Assembly: GCA_000469685.2 (NCBI GenBank) | Contig: LS997567.1 | Coordinates: 37,201,505-37,265,504, forward strand | Direction: 5' to 3' | From: Haemonchus contortus | Taxonomy: Eukaryota; Nematoda; Chromadorea; Rhabditida; Trichostrongylidae | Length of the DNA: 64,000 bases | In this document: positions 46,024 through 57,992 of the stretch, in pieces | Layout: every line of letters starts with the position of its first letter | How positions within the stretch are numbered: the stretch's first letter is position 1 | Notes under the pieces: model-generated | Seen by the model: only the letters and a program-made list of their open reading frames with translations | What the model was told of the DNA's origin: nothing | Databases searched by the model: none | Program-made: the position numbers and the translations under genes

Positions 46024-46596
46024 TAGGTTGATGCATAATTATTGCGGATTTTTTTCAGCAAATTGTGCTTAAAGAAACGATATAAATGTTTAGCAAAAAC
46101 ATGTTCAAATGATACTCCGGAGCATATCCACCACATGCGTCAAGCAGTGCTTCCCATTTGCAAGGCCGTCGGATTCCCAGGCGAAGAAGTTTCGATTTTT
46201 GGAGAAAACCAACGCCTTGACGTGGACCATTAGGTCATCCATTTCATCGAAAGTCCTGTCGCTAGCCAATTTTTCAACGGACAATTTACTTGATAATCTA
46301 TAGGAGTTTTTGTTGGCGAATAGGATGACCATAGAAGCGAATTTCATTTTTTATTCGGCTTTATCTGATTGTTCCATCGACGAGAACTTCGTTGAGATCA
46401 TTTTATGATTGTGTCACCCTCCAACCTTCTCGAAGTAATAGGGCATAATTTGGCCTATATGAAGATGACTTTCAAGGTATACTTTTATTAAGGAAACTAA
46501 AAAGGTTATTTTTATTGAATCCCAAATTCAATATACAAACCGTATCGAGAGAAAAAAAAAGCTGCGAAAAATCCACAATAATTATGCATCAACCTA
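46024..46596 (-). mobile_element. Internally deleted mariner copy (MITE-like, 573 bp)
   Basis: The ends are inverted copies over about 36 bases: TAGGTTGATGCATAATTATT at 46024 and its complement ending at 46596, both continuing into GC/TGGATTTTT...CAGC. The TAGGTTG start is that of cecropia-type mariners such as the one behind human MADE1. Inside, on the minus strand (46347-46105), a C-terminal transposase remnant is visible (FDEMDDLMVHVKALVF, SKNRNFFAW), the block normally just before the end of mariner proteins. The N-terminal and catalytic parts are missing. Its ends differ from those of the element at 42342, so two mariner subfamilies are present. Confidence 0.88.
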
Positions 46597-47241
46597 TAAC
46601 TTATGATTTTCGAAATCATTGAATCAATCTGGTTCTTTGGGATGCGCTGCGCACTCGACTTTCACTCGTAATCATAGTGACGTTTGGAAGCGTATCAGGC
46701 CCATACAATGACTTACATACGGTGGGCAACCAATGTACAAGTTAGCGCTTTTATCCTTTCAAAGGAATCTGGGGCCAAAGAACCAACTCAGGAAGGATGA
46801 ATGGTGAAAATCGATCAGGGATTTGATCTCTGCACCTCGAGTGGGACATGATATATTCATTGAATCAACTTACTACTCAAGAGATAAACATCCGTACATG
46901 TAGTGTGGACCACAAATGTAATCAGCTGGACCACCCAAATGCTACCATCGGACATTTTCCTTCTGGAAAGTTGTAAAGATATTTCTGATCCTAATTAAAC
47001 GCTCAATGTTGAGCCAGTCATCACCCACCCTTGGGTTCTTTCACAGGAAAAGGACAAAATCCCGGAGAGGAAGGAAATGCACTCCGGTGTTCGGATTTCA
47101 TTCCTTTCTCCCTCTCACTTCTCCATGTCGTAATCGCTTTTTCCAGTGTCGACAGGGACGGGAGTCAATCTTTAAGATGGAAAACCTTACTGAATAAAAT
47201 GCAGCCATCTTTTATCTCAGGCAATTAGCTTTTTTGAGATA
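46597..47241. other. No supported gene
   Basis: A stretch near 46770-46860 resembles tRNA-derived repeats when read on the minus strand (GAGATCAAATCCC as a B-box-like motif) but has no partner in the window. Confidence 0.35.
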
Positions 47242-47577
47242 ATGGAGCGCTTAATTGCCCTGGTATTTCAGTTTTTGGCCCTTTTCTGCGTCTGCACTTA
47301 CACAAGTATGTATGGGTTTTTCGTCCCATTAATTTCTTACCCCTTTCACGGGAAGATCCCATTCAAAGGCATGGATACCATGTCATTTCTCAGAGTGCTT
47401 CCAATTACTTTGATCCTTTCCTTAACTAGTAATTTGGTTCAAAACTGTAATTAGAAAATCGACGAGGAACTGTTGAAATTAGAGGCTTCGAAGTTCTCCA
47501 CCTACGCCCGACCACCACGTCGGTTCCATCAGTTTTTTTCCCCTGAGCAGAAGCTTTTCATCGCCTCGCTTCTATAA
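47242..47577 (+). CDS. Possible two-exon small secreted peptide gene
   Basis: ATG 47242 opens a strong signal peptide (MERLIALVFQFLALFCVCTYT) that runs into the good donor GTATGT at 47305. A likely leader acceptor TTATCTCAG lies 21 bases before the ATG. After an acceptor AATTAG at 47456, two different frames are open. One reads KIDEELLKLEASKFSTYARP then PPRRFHQFFSPEQK to a stop at 47577, but would need a phase-0 donor. The phase given by GTATGT leads into the other frame, which stops at about 47554. The signal peptide is the best part of the evidence; the second exon is uncertain. A secreted peptide or neuropeptide precursor is possible, but no dibasic-flanked repeat is seen. Confidence 0.3.
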
Positions 47578-48026
47578 AATTTCATTCATCACGAAATGCT
47601 TTGGGGTTGTCGGTGAAGGGCTCTCGATTGGACTACTGTATCTCAATTTATTTTTTATTCATTTCCATAGTATACTTGTCACATGCAATATGATAATCAT
47701 GTATATGAAGAAATTTTCAGGATGATAAATCAGTTAATTAAACATGAATCAGGATTTACTCGAATACTAAAAGCCTAATATTGCAGTAATCAAAGCAATG
47801 AGATCGAAAACCGAAAAGGAAACGATTAAGCGGATAGAATGACTGGGAAAAAAGGTCCGAGAAATGCACGGGGAATTCAGAAATTGGAGTCAGATTATAC
47901 TTTGAACTGCACATAAATTCCTTGAAACTGGCAGAACGATTAGGCAAATGGCAAACGGACGAAAAGCTTTTCAGAGCATGATCCTTTCTGGAGTAATGTA
48001 TAGGTAAATTATAAAGAATGGATGAC

Positions 48027-48312
48027 TTATTTTGAGGTGTTATTAGGTTCATCAGAATCGTTTTTCTTTTTCTTCAAACTGACAACACGGCATACAGTGG
48101 ACAGAGTTTCGTTTATACATGATCTGAAGATAACTAGTTAAACAACTGAATCTTTGAAAGTTTTGTTTGGAGGCGAGAAAGCTATAAATTCGATCGATAA
48201 AAACTCACTTGAATTCCTCTTTGACGTCTTTTCCTTCTTCCGCTCCGACATCTTTTTTGTCGTATTCGTCTTCTTTGGTTTGAGCAGCTTCTGATGGCGG
48301 ATGTGTAGACAT
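48027..48312 (-). CDS. Small two-exon gene, 66-residue charged protein
   Basis: Exon one 48312-48209 starts with ATG nine bases after a TCTCTAG acceptor (likely trans-splice site) and ends at donor GTGAGT in phase 2. An 85-base intron ends in TATCTTCAG. Exon two 48123-48027 completes the codon and runs to TAA. The product has 66 residues: an acidic/hydrophilic first half (MSTHPPSEAAQTKEDEYDKK, then VKEEF), a short central stretch with two cysteines (SCINETLSTVCRVV) and a basic then acidic end (KKKKNDSDEPNNTSK). It has no signal peptide or membrane helix and is probably intrinsically disordered. Leader acceptor, ATG, strong donor, strong acceptor and matching phase coincide, which argues for a real gene despite its size. 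Not recognised. Confidence 0.55.
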
Positions 48313-48321
48313 TCCTTCCTA

Positions 48322-49490
48322 GAGAATATTTCGGAAATGAAGATTCTGTGTAGTCTAAACGATGCTAATATCTTCGACATTCTCCCTGTGAGGGCGTAAG
48401 CAGTAATTTATTCTGAGGAAATAGTAAACGAGTCTATATGTATAAGCACTGCAAACAAAGGGAATCTAAAAACAAGTTTTGAGCTCCTCAAAATCAGCGA
48501 GTTCTGGCAAACATGGTGGCTTTGTGTTGTCAGAGAGAACGGCTGGTATTGACTTCTCAACTTCTTAAATCAGAATTCTAAAGTAATACTGATTTTTGAA
48601 GTTAAGTAAAGATTCCCTGGTGCAGAGGAGCGATAGAGGTGGGCCGAAGGTGGTGAGAGGTCTGTGAGCGTCGTGGGCTCTCTAAGCTGCTCCCCTGACC
48701 CCGCCCAGGCCGACCTCACCTTCCATCACTTTAAGCCCTAATATAAGTTGTACTGAAGTACAAGTATACTAATATAACATCATTTATCGAGTTTATGTAT
48801 CAAGTAGGAATACAATTTGAGAGCATCCAATATCACTTAGCTGCTCTAATTGGATTTAGACTTGATACCATTGAGTGGCCCCGATTCAGGTCTACGTATT
48901 CCTCTTAATCTCCCGAAAAGGTTGATCTAACGATTTCAGGGCCCTCTATTGAGAGTTGGGAAGAAAATTTTTGCCCTGATGGAGGCACAGGATCCCATCA
49001 GGGATGATAGGTCTTGATTTCCAATTAACCCTGCATTTGATCAATCAGCACAATAATGGTCAATATTGAGTGATAGCGTTCGATACGTTCCAATTCGTAG
49101 GTGATACTGGCAGAACAGACAGTTATTAAACAAAAATACCACACGAAAAACAATACTCGTACCACATATAATTACCAAGTAATTGTATGGGGTGAGGCAT
49201 AAAGTCGTAGCAATCACTGATGTGCTTCGTGCATAACAAAATGCTGGAAACCCCCATATGCCCCCCACTGGGTGGGTAGTCGCTGTGAGTCAATAAGTAA
49301 AAAGAGAGGGGGAGAGTTTTATGAGGGCGTGGTCGAATTGAATGTGAGAACGGGAATGGGAGGGGTGTCGCATACGTAATAGTGAACCATCAAAGTAAAG
49401 TAAACTATCGAAATTCGGTATAGAACCAACCATGTTGGTCATGATGGCCAGAACTAAGACTGGACGAGTTTTTATGATGTGGGCAATTAG
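48322..49490. other. No supported gene
   Basis: Upstream flank of the small gene. A GC-rich block at about 48610-48720 stands out from the AT-rich surroundings and may be a repeat fragment; no ORF. Confidence 0.4.
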
Positions 49491-49739
49491 TCACACATAG
49501 AAAGCCAGCGGCAGCACCATACATCCGGCTGGTGGCTGTTCACATTCAACCCATTGACACAAATTTCGTGGTTCGTATGCAAAGTAGTATGAGATGTAGG
49601 AGCTGGAAGTGGAAGGGAAAGCTACTACTACTTGATTAACTCCGCAGATATCGTTGACATTCGGATTCACACAACGAAAACAATCCAGTAATTTGCACTC
49701 CGAATGCTGACACTCATGACAATGCCGTTGCGAAGGCAA
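49491..49739 (-). CDS. Possible cysteine-rich terminal exon
   Basis: A minus-strand frame of about 80 codons ends at TGA 49491-49493. It has ten cysteines, mostly clustered as CHECQHSECKLLDCFRC, with later NLCQWVECEQPPAGC. An in-frame TAA lies just before it, so it would need to start at an internal acceptor (GTGTCAG or CATGAG, both phase 0). A signal-peptide-like frame (LLRLLFALVHCVKLQSA) lies just upstream on the same strand, but its frame and donor do not join cleanly. The cysteine density is unlike random AT-rich sequence and suggests a secreted disulphide-rich peptide or a damaged copy of one. Confidence 0.3.
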   Translation of the reverse strand: MPSQRHCHECQHSECKLLDCFRCVNPNVNDICGVNQVVVAFPSTSSSYISYYFAYEPRNLCQWVECEQPPAGCMVLPLAFYV

Positions 49740-51581
49740 TTAGTCTCAAAGGATACCTACTGATTGTTATAGAAATAGCGGCGCTTTGAAGCTTCACACA
49801 ATGTACCAGAGCAAAGAGCAGCCTGAGAAGCCATTACTGCACTGCATATCATTAATTATTACTTATTATTATCGTTTACTATCACTTGTACCGTTCCCGT
49901 TGCTTTCATACGTGGTGTTTTCTATCATGACTGTGCACACCTTCGAATGCACTTAAATAAATAATAAATAAATAAACAAATTGTAGGTTGGCAACCAATT
50001 AACGGCACATTTTCCTAAGAACCTTAAACATTCATCTTACAGGGTAACTACCTATTATTCAAACCTATGATTTATATCCATCGACCAGGTACCTCAGCAC
50101 TTTATGGCCAATATAAAACTGAACATACTTTTCCTTTTCTTAGAAAAAAGACAATTATATTTCAATCAGCTGATTGCCAACCTAATACGTATCACTTCGA
50201 AATGTTACTATCGCTGAGTACCTCCAGGCATGTTTCTAAGGAGTAAACTCTACTTCCAGTGATGAGCTTCCAGTGCTCAATGTCTCCGTCATACTCCAAA
50301 ATTACAATTATTCCAATTATTCCGTATAACCAGTTAAAATGAAATAAAAATCTCAACAAATTTTATTTACTTCATTATCCGATTATCGCTGCATTTCCTG
50401 TATTCCATCTGACCGTTTTTCATTATTTACCTCGGATTTGCTAATTCATCATCATTTAACAACAAACGAACCTGACTTCTAATTGACTTTAAAGTGTCTT
50501 TGCTATCGGTTTTTTTTTCACTTCGATTTTTTATAAGTTTTTTTTTGCTGTTGTTGGTCTTGTTGTTCACTCCATGGTCTGATGTTAATTTTTTCTCTTT
50601 TATGCTTTTGTTTACATGCCTGTCTTATTTGTATGCCCACTTCCTCATGGGTTGTGCTGGCGCGCTTCGCGTGAAAAATCAAATTAATAAATAAAAATTA
50701 ACGATGAACGTGAAATGAAACTATGGGTACTTTATTTTCGAATTATGGGACACACATTTTAAGTTGGCATTTGAATAATTGCATATATTTGGCAAAATGC
50801 TACTTTTTTTTACAAAGCTAAGATTTATCAATTTTTAAATTGTTACAAAATATATTTAGGAACTTGTCCTGTAAGTACTAATCACTTTCTCAGGTATCTG
50901 GCCTATGGTCTATGAATACAAACCACTTTCAAAAACAGGTAGTCGCCTCATTAAGATAACAGTCTGAAGTACTCGGTAAAACAAGTACTAGTAAAGAAGT
51001 ACTTGGTTGACAAGCTGGTAGTCAACTTCTGCTCAATGTACCAACATGGTACTACGCCAACGATCTCATCTTCTAAGGCAAACTTGGGATTAATTGGTCG
51101 ACCACGGAAGGTCAAAAGACTTAGCTAGCAACGAAGAGCTTGTCTTCACATGCCGTTGCCTCCTGGCATTGCATAATTCCCGTTTCGAGTGAAAAATCAA
51201 CGAAGCGAAATGAATTTAAATTTTTGCATGTGGAACATTTTAGCATTTAGCTGTTGATTGCCTTTGCAGTAAAGCACTTTCCTTCGATTCAAAATACTTT
51301 AAGAACTTCGTAAGTACCGGAACCAGTCGTCCTTACTGCCACTAAAACAACAACTAAGCATTTAGATGAACAGCGAATCCACAAAAAAAACTTGGCACTG
51401 TTCCAATGGTCATTTGACTGCCCCAACGATGAGTATTAATACTAAATTACGCCTTGAAATGATTATGCAACTAGGCCCGCCACCGTTATAGTATACGATA
51501 GACACTGTTGCTGTAAAAATCATCCAGTCCAATTTGTTGGGTATCAACCTTGAAGAATACGTAACTCGCAGTTCAATCCCA
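49740..51581. other. AT-rich intergenic sequence
   Basis: No gene. Contains an AAAT-type microsatellite (49953-49976) and long T and A runs. Confidence 0.45.
49953..49976. repeat. AAAT/AAT microsatellite
   Basis: TAAATAAATAATAAATAAAT, a short A/T-only simple repeat. Confidence 0.8.
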
Positions 51582-51600
51582 CCCCCCCCCCCCCCCCCCC
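51582..51600. repeat. 19-base poly-C tract
   Basis: Nineteen consecutive C in an otherwise AT-rich region, about 370 bases downstream of the kelch-gene stop. The minus strand is G19, able to form G-quadruplex structure. Exact length in the assembly may be unreliable. Confidence 0.9.
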
Positions 51601-51972
51601 TGGGATTACCCTCCCCACGTTTTCCAAGGCAATATTTCAGATGTGTGAAGTTTCTTTGAACAAGAATGTGAAAATATGAACCCTTTATTCGAAAATATAC
51701 AGAAAGCTAAGCAAAAGTAAAAAATTTTCGAAAGGTAGCAAGTCCGACAGAAACACGTCCAATCTTGGCTTAAAACCCTTGGCTAAAACGAGTGAAATTA
51801 TACCGAAGAAATATAGACAGGTCAAAATATTATGGGAAACACGAGATTTACAAAGACAAGCACAATAGGCAGCAAGCACAATTATAGCGTATTTGACAGC
51901 ATTATTATTAGGCTTGAATAAGTCAGTTGGCTTTTTTGTACAAATCAGGAAGGCATGACGAGGAAAGTGGAG

Positions 51973-54900
51973 TTACTGAAGCGAACAATCCTTTTTTGGC
52001 TTTTGAGGTGGATAGTAGGCTGTTTGATTTGGCCCTGCTGGAACTTGTTGAAAACCGGAAGTTGCTTGTCCCTGACCCCCATACCCTCCACCATATCCCG
52101 CATCTCCATATCCTCCTCCATATTGCTGATTCTGAGGTTGTGGCATACCATATCCTGGAGCGGGTTGTGGAGGGTTCTGAGGCGATGGCATACCATAACC
52201 AGGATTCGTCTGTGCAGGATTGTAGGCAGGGTATGGAGGTGCAGCGGATCCAGGTTGAGGGTATGGAGACGGCTGCAGTGAAGGATAGACCGGTGGTTGC
52301 GAGACGGTTTGACTGTATGACGGTGGATGACCAGCTTTATCCATACCGGATACCCTCATAATACGTAGATGAGTACCACCAGGTGGCATACCTGGTAGCG
52401 GCTGGTCGAAGTCACCCCACAGGTAGATGTTTCCTGAAATAAAGGTCAATTAGAACAATGTGGATTACAAGTATGAATCACACCATTGACTACAATCCTT
52501 CCCAGTCATTGATGGTGACAATTTTTCAGACTAGAAAAAAAAAACGAAAAAGTATAGTCGATTTGATACCCAAGGCAGATAGCTTTGCTAAGCCAAAAAA
52601 AAACTTTTCGAACGTCTTTAGAAAACTACTGGTTACTAGGAAGCCCGTAAAATCTTGAAATTTCGTTCAGCCTACGAAGAATAACGTTTATGTACTGGCT
52701 GTTATCATTATTATGATCACAAATTACCTCAAGCAATCCTCTTTCACCTCAATCGATATTGATATTTATTACTTATTTAGACTTCACGTTTTTGTTAACT
52801 GCTGCCATTTTGCCGCAGTATTTGATGCAAAAACCTCACAAGATTGACCAGCCATCTGCAAAACTTCGGCCTCGGACGAGACTCCAGCCCGTACTTATGC
52901 TTTTGAAAACCGAGCTCCCTGTCACTTACACTACCGATGTGCAGATACTCATAATACTTAACATTTTGAAACGTAGATGAAGACTCCCCATAATCATGCC
53001 CCGAGGTGAGTCAATGAAGAAACAAACGAAGAAAATACCCAACCGGAAAAGAGAAGGCCCAATTTTTTGTACACTATCTCCATCTATGTATCTTGTGATA
53101 TCTATTTCATTTATCCATCGAGATAAGTCATGATGGCAAATGTTTTGCTTGACCTAATTATACATGCCAAAGAGCCTGATAGCTTTTTCGTTCTCTGAAG
53201 CCTTCTTTTTCATTTACTGCTGCTTAATTACGTTTAATGGGATCTCACAGACTTTTTTTTATACATTTCGCCAAAAAACTTGACATTCCCCTTCATTACA
53301 TATTCGGTTCTTTAATCCCTTGATCTTATCCTCCTCCTTTCCTATTCCGGATGGGAACTATTTGGGTCTGGTAGCCGGGTTTTAGCCGTAGTTATTCTCC
53401 CTACTCCCTTTATCATGCAGTATAGAATTGTGAGAAGCTGTGATCAGTTTGATTCGCAAACCAGATCATCCTCCTGTATCCCCCCTTCTATATCTCACCT
53501 CGCAGCATTGTGGATTGTTTACATTTCTATACCTACCAAGAGGAAATTTTTTTCAGTTGTTGGTAACACATCTCTGTAGGGGACAAGAACCGAAAAAAGA
53601 AAAAGGATAGACATACATTTTTGGCCTTTCGGTAACTTCAAAAAATTCGGAGAGGGGGAGAGGTGTGAGAGTAGGAGGGACATGTTTGAACCAATCGATA
53701 CTGGACAGCTCTACAGAATCCGCTTCGCTGACTGATCACACAGAATGATAAACAAAAGTCAACCGAGCTATTCTTGCGCGAATGGAAACCTCTACTATTA
53801 ACTGTTATTTACAGTAGATTCTATTATAGAAATAAGAAATGGTCCAAAATTTCTGGTATGTACATTACGGAAACATAATTTTTTCATCACATCATCAGTG
53901 GCTCGTCCCTTATTAATTATTCATCCAGATAACCTTGATGGCGTTTGGCATTAAATATTCTTGAAGGCGATTTCCCTATGCATTAATCACGACGCAAGCG
54001 GTAATCCGAGGAAAAACGAAGTACAAATTGGGAAATTAAAATAAGGAGCAGTTCAATACATTGAAAATTAGTGCTTGATGATATTTCTTCGGTCAGCAAC
54101 ATATTGAAGGCTAATACAACGACGAATTTGTTGACTCTTATTCTATGAAACTAACACTATCAAAATATCACTTATAGAGGTGATAGCTTAAGATCCCAAA
54201 AAGTGACTTCAAATGAAATTTCTTTTCAAAAGTTATATAAAATGAGCATTCTCAGTTATTGTACAGTATCCCCGTCCTTACAACAGTTTCGTTCCCCTGC
54301 TCTTTTTTCAGGATCTAACAGGTTCCTGAGACCAAGGGGCTCCTGAGATCTCAAAGTATGAGAATAATCAAAAAAAAGCAAACCTGAATTGCATGCAGTG
54401 AGTCTTGGCTCAATCAATGGAGCTGGCATTTGGGCTGGAATCTGTAACCATTGGAATGTTCTGGTATCTAACATCCAGTAATCGACCAGACGTTGAACAT
54501 TATAATTGCCGTGATCAATCTCTCCTCCAGCCAACAAAATGGCATCTGAAAAATCAAACTGTTAAAGAACCTTATCCTATACTCTTCAGAGTATATGCTG
54601 AATTTGGAACCGGGCGATTTTATTTACCACTAGTTACTCCATTCAGCTTTCTCTACAAGGCCAAGTGAATAAAGATTAAATCAATCAGAGCTTTAAAAAA
54701 GCGTAAAGACAACACGCTATTTCATCGAACTAGGCTGATCTCACCCTCTCAGTAAAACGGCAAAAGTGTTAAAACCTACTCGCTATTCCATCGATACCGC
54801 AATTCTTCCTCGGCACAGGCATCCCACGTTGTGGGTCTGGAGTACACTGATGAGTTGTGATCTGCAAGTTAAAGGATATAATTACACCGATAAATAATAA

Positions 54901-57154
54901 AAAAGGTTTAAAGCGTACAATATCAGGCTTCTCCAATTTGAGCACATGAATACGAGTGTGATCCAAATGACCATCGGGTGAGGAAGACAAAAGATGCACA
55001 GAACTGTAAACATTTTCGGACTTCATTCAAGAGATTACTCGAACAGCATCCGACGGTTAGTCAAAATCTTTGAGAAGATGAAAAAATATGATTCGACAGA
55101 GAACTTCAGCCTCACACTGATCAAAAATACCAACCCATTGCTGAGAAACCCATCATAGAAATGAGTGAGATCGGCACCTTGTACTGTAAAGTTCGCAGTT
55201 GGAGGCTGTGGGGCTTCGGCCATAGCGTTGATGCGCCATACCTTGAAATTATGTACTTACTAAATGTCTCAGCCTGTAGGCCATAATCAAAGTTTTATCT
55301 ATGGCAAATCGAGAGATGGGTTTAGGGAGGTTGAGATATGGCTTACGAAACGTTGGAGAAACCGTAAAGGTAAGAAAGTGAGCGAAGGAAAGGAGTATAG
55401 ACGTGAAAAGATCAGCATCGCTGTGGTTCCATTTATTAAGCCGGCTGAGAAAGATTTTAAAGATCTGTAGGATGTTTGAAAAGCCACCTATCCTTGAAGA
55501 AACTTCAATCCTAGTAATAGTAATGAAGGGAATGGTGTGATGATTGCGGCTTCATACGGCTGAAGCTTTGTTACAAATTCCTCTACATTGGTATGTACCC
55601 ACCAGATTCTGATGAATAAAGCTACTGCAAACCTGTAATCCTGGGTTAGCCATGACAACAATCTCTGGAGCATCTTCACGCATCGAACATATGTACTCTC
55701 CGCCAATTTCTAGTGGATTGTCAAGAAGAGGACGACAGTTTGACACAGATATACCATCACCAGAAAGATCAAGACGGAAGACATGAAGCTGCAAAAATAA
55801 AATCCCTTAAGTAAAGCAATTTCCAACGTAGGCGAAAGAACCGATAAGGGCGCAATAAAAAAAATTGAAAAGAAGAAAAGTGAAGGAAAAAAGAAAAGTC
55901 TTACACGGATCTTTCCATAAATTTGCTCTTCAGTTACCAGCACAAAAGCAGAACCACCTTGAGGTGATGGGCATTTCAACGCAAAAAGGAACTTCATAGT
56001 CCCTGAATATAGAACTTAGTAAAATCAATCAGAAACAATCACTAACTCATCACTTACCTTGAGCATGCAATGGAATTTCTCCGGCAAAACATTTGAAATT
56101 GACGTCAAAGATAACGAGACCGGGATATCCTTTACGAGTACCACTGGAAAATAGAGAACACTATGAAATACGAGAAAACGGCTTTAAACCACCGTAAAAC
56201 AAAAAATGAACTTTTAAAATAGCGTAGATTACACACCCCAGTCCTGACAACCAGAATTTTTCCGTACCCACATTATAATAAACCCAGCCCTATTTGGAAA
56301 TGCCAGTGCTTACAATTAGTTGTTGTCAGATTTAAGTATCATATGAATACCAATAATACTAATTTTTCTAAAAAACTTCATCTAGAGACCCAGAGCTGTT
56401 GTTCACTTTATTTTGGTAATAAAACAACACTAGTGTAATGCCGTTTTGATTACAAAAGCAGCGTCCCCTCCACAATACAGCTCGCCCAGACCATCGAATT
56501 GCGAAAAACTAAATTGAGTCCAAGGCCTCAGAGAGTCCACGTTGACCCTGTGACATCATGGAACTACGGCGCTCGATGATGTCACTGCCTTTTGGTTCTT
56601 TTGCTCATACCATCGGGAACACAGCGCACTGCATTCCATAGCAGAAGGTCACTCTCGTTGAAAAACATGCAAAAGCGGCCACAATTGGAACAAAATCTTG
56701 CAAAAAGCAAAATCCCTCCCAAGAACTGCTCAGCCCTTTACCACTTTTGCATGGTTTTTTTCAACGGAAACGCCTTTCTTTAAACGGAAGCAAAGTGTCG
56801 CGTTCAAAAAGAGCATTTGCACCTATCCTGTCTATTTTTCAGCAAATGCCCCACTTTCAAGGGAACGCTTTAATCATTCCAAAACATTTCCGAGGCTTCT
56901 ACAAGTAACTTCACAATAAATCTGGAAACCGATCAAAAAACGAAACAACATTGAACAACCGCACTGAAAGACCGCAACTACCTGGTTCCACTTCCTTCAT
57001 CAGCTATTGGATCATAGAGAAAGTAAAGTTTGCTCATATCTATAGACTCTTGCACATCTTGAAATACTGCCATACGCCATTTTCCATATTGCGCATCAAG
57101 GGGATGAGGTTGTTGTCCCCAGTTGACTGTGATATCTTCTGTGTTCACTTGCAT
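51973..57154 (-). CDS. Kelch/galactose-oxidase-like propeller protein with CaaX end
   Basis: Nine exons with matching phases: 57154-56982, 56143-56058, 56002-55905, 55788-55633, 55241-55135, 55003-54919, 54861-54780, 54545-54384, 52433-51973 (1410 bases, 469 residues). The start ATG lies two bases after an AACTCAG acceptor, a likely trans-splice site. Residues 1 to about 345 look like a beta-propeller: [55 protein letters not shown], and the kelch double-Gly [17 protein letters not shown] with [16 protein letters not shown], then [10 protein letters not shown]. Residues about 352-459 are Pro/Gly/Tyr/Gln-rich ([31 protein letters not shown]). The protein ends KPKKDCSLQ, a CaaX box with Gln last, preferred by farnesyltransferase, next to lysines. 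This predicts a membrane-tethered cytosolic adaptor. The human counterpart, if any, is unknown to me; no signal peptide. Confidence 0.86.
52780..52936 (-). repeat. tRNA-derived SINE-like repeat, copy 2
   Basis: Partner of 1642-1797, in the last intron (52434-54383) of the kelch gene and in the same orientation as it. Shared blocks include TTGTTAACTGCTG, CTCACAAGATTG, CAAAACTTC, CTCGGACG and CCGAGCTC. The tRNA-like head is more degraded than in copy 1. Confidence 0.6.
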
Positions 57155-57156
57155 GC

Positions 57157-57992
57157 CTGAGTTTTGTAAAATTAAAAAAATGAATCTTTTGAATACAAAA
57201 ATCTCTACTAAAGACGAAATTCAACGAAAGCGTTCTGAAACTAAAGCATGTCATAGATGACACGCCATAATCTCCGACCAAAGAGAAATCTTAAGAGAAT
57301 CAATGCATGGTAGCGATTTAGCTCCGCCTAAACCAGTTTTCACCTCTATGCGTGCCTATCGGATTTCCCGCTCCGTTGTTTAGTCATCCTACTCAATTGT
57401 ACCAACAATGACAAAACATTCATATATAATGGGATTCCTGAACCCAACAATAGGAAAATCAATTCTTCGAGCCAATTCGATAATCATTTTATAAATTACA
57501 TTCTTCACAACACTTTTGCAACTACCCGACAAGAAGTGATTAAAGCAATAATATCGGCATGCACATCTACATATAAATAAAATGAATAAATTAAGAGATA
57601 CACGTGGCGAAAAAAAATCTCATAACATCTATAGGACTAATGTTGAATAATACTCTGTGATAAGCCTCTCGAATTCATACAATGATTAATTTGACTATTA
57701 ATTTTTTATCACTAATGATCGAATAAACCACATCTGAAGTAAAGACTTCCAATTCTGTTCAGCGTAGAAATCTCGAAAACTCAGCAGTACAGTGCATGAT
57801 TCAATGCTCAGAGCGCAAATGAACTGCCTAATAATAAAAAGAAAGAAAGGTGCAACTTCAGTTCGACAAAAAACGTTCGCAGAATACATCCATAAATTTA
57901 TACATTTCAGGCAAACAGGCCGAACCAAGCAGCCAAAAGTCGCGGCTGTAGCGATTGTAATAAATGAAAAATTAAACAAAACACTCAAGTAA
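57157..57992. other. Intergenic gap between TBC1D23 and the kelch gene
   Basis: 836 bases with no supported exon, separating the TBC1D23 stop from the kelch-gene leader acceptor on the same strand. The AACTCAG acceptor at 57157-57159 is the only strong splice signal near the downstream start. Confidence 0.5.
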
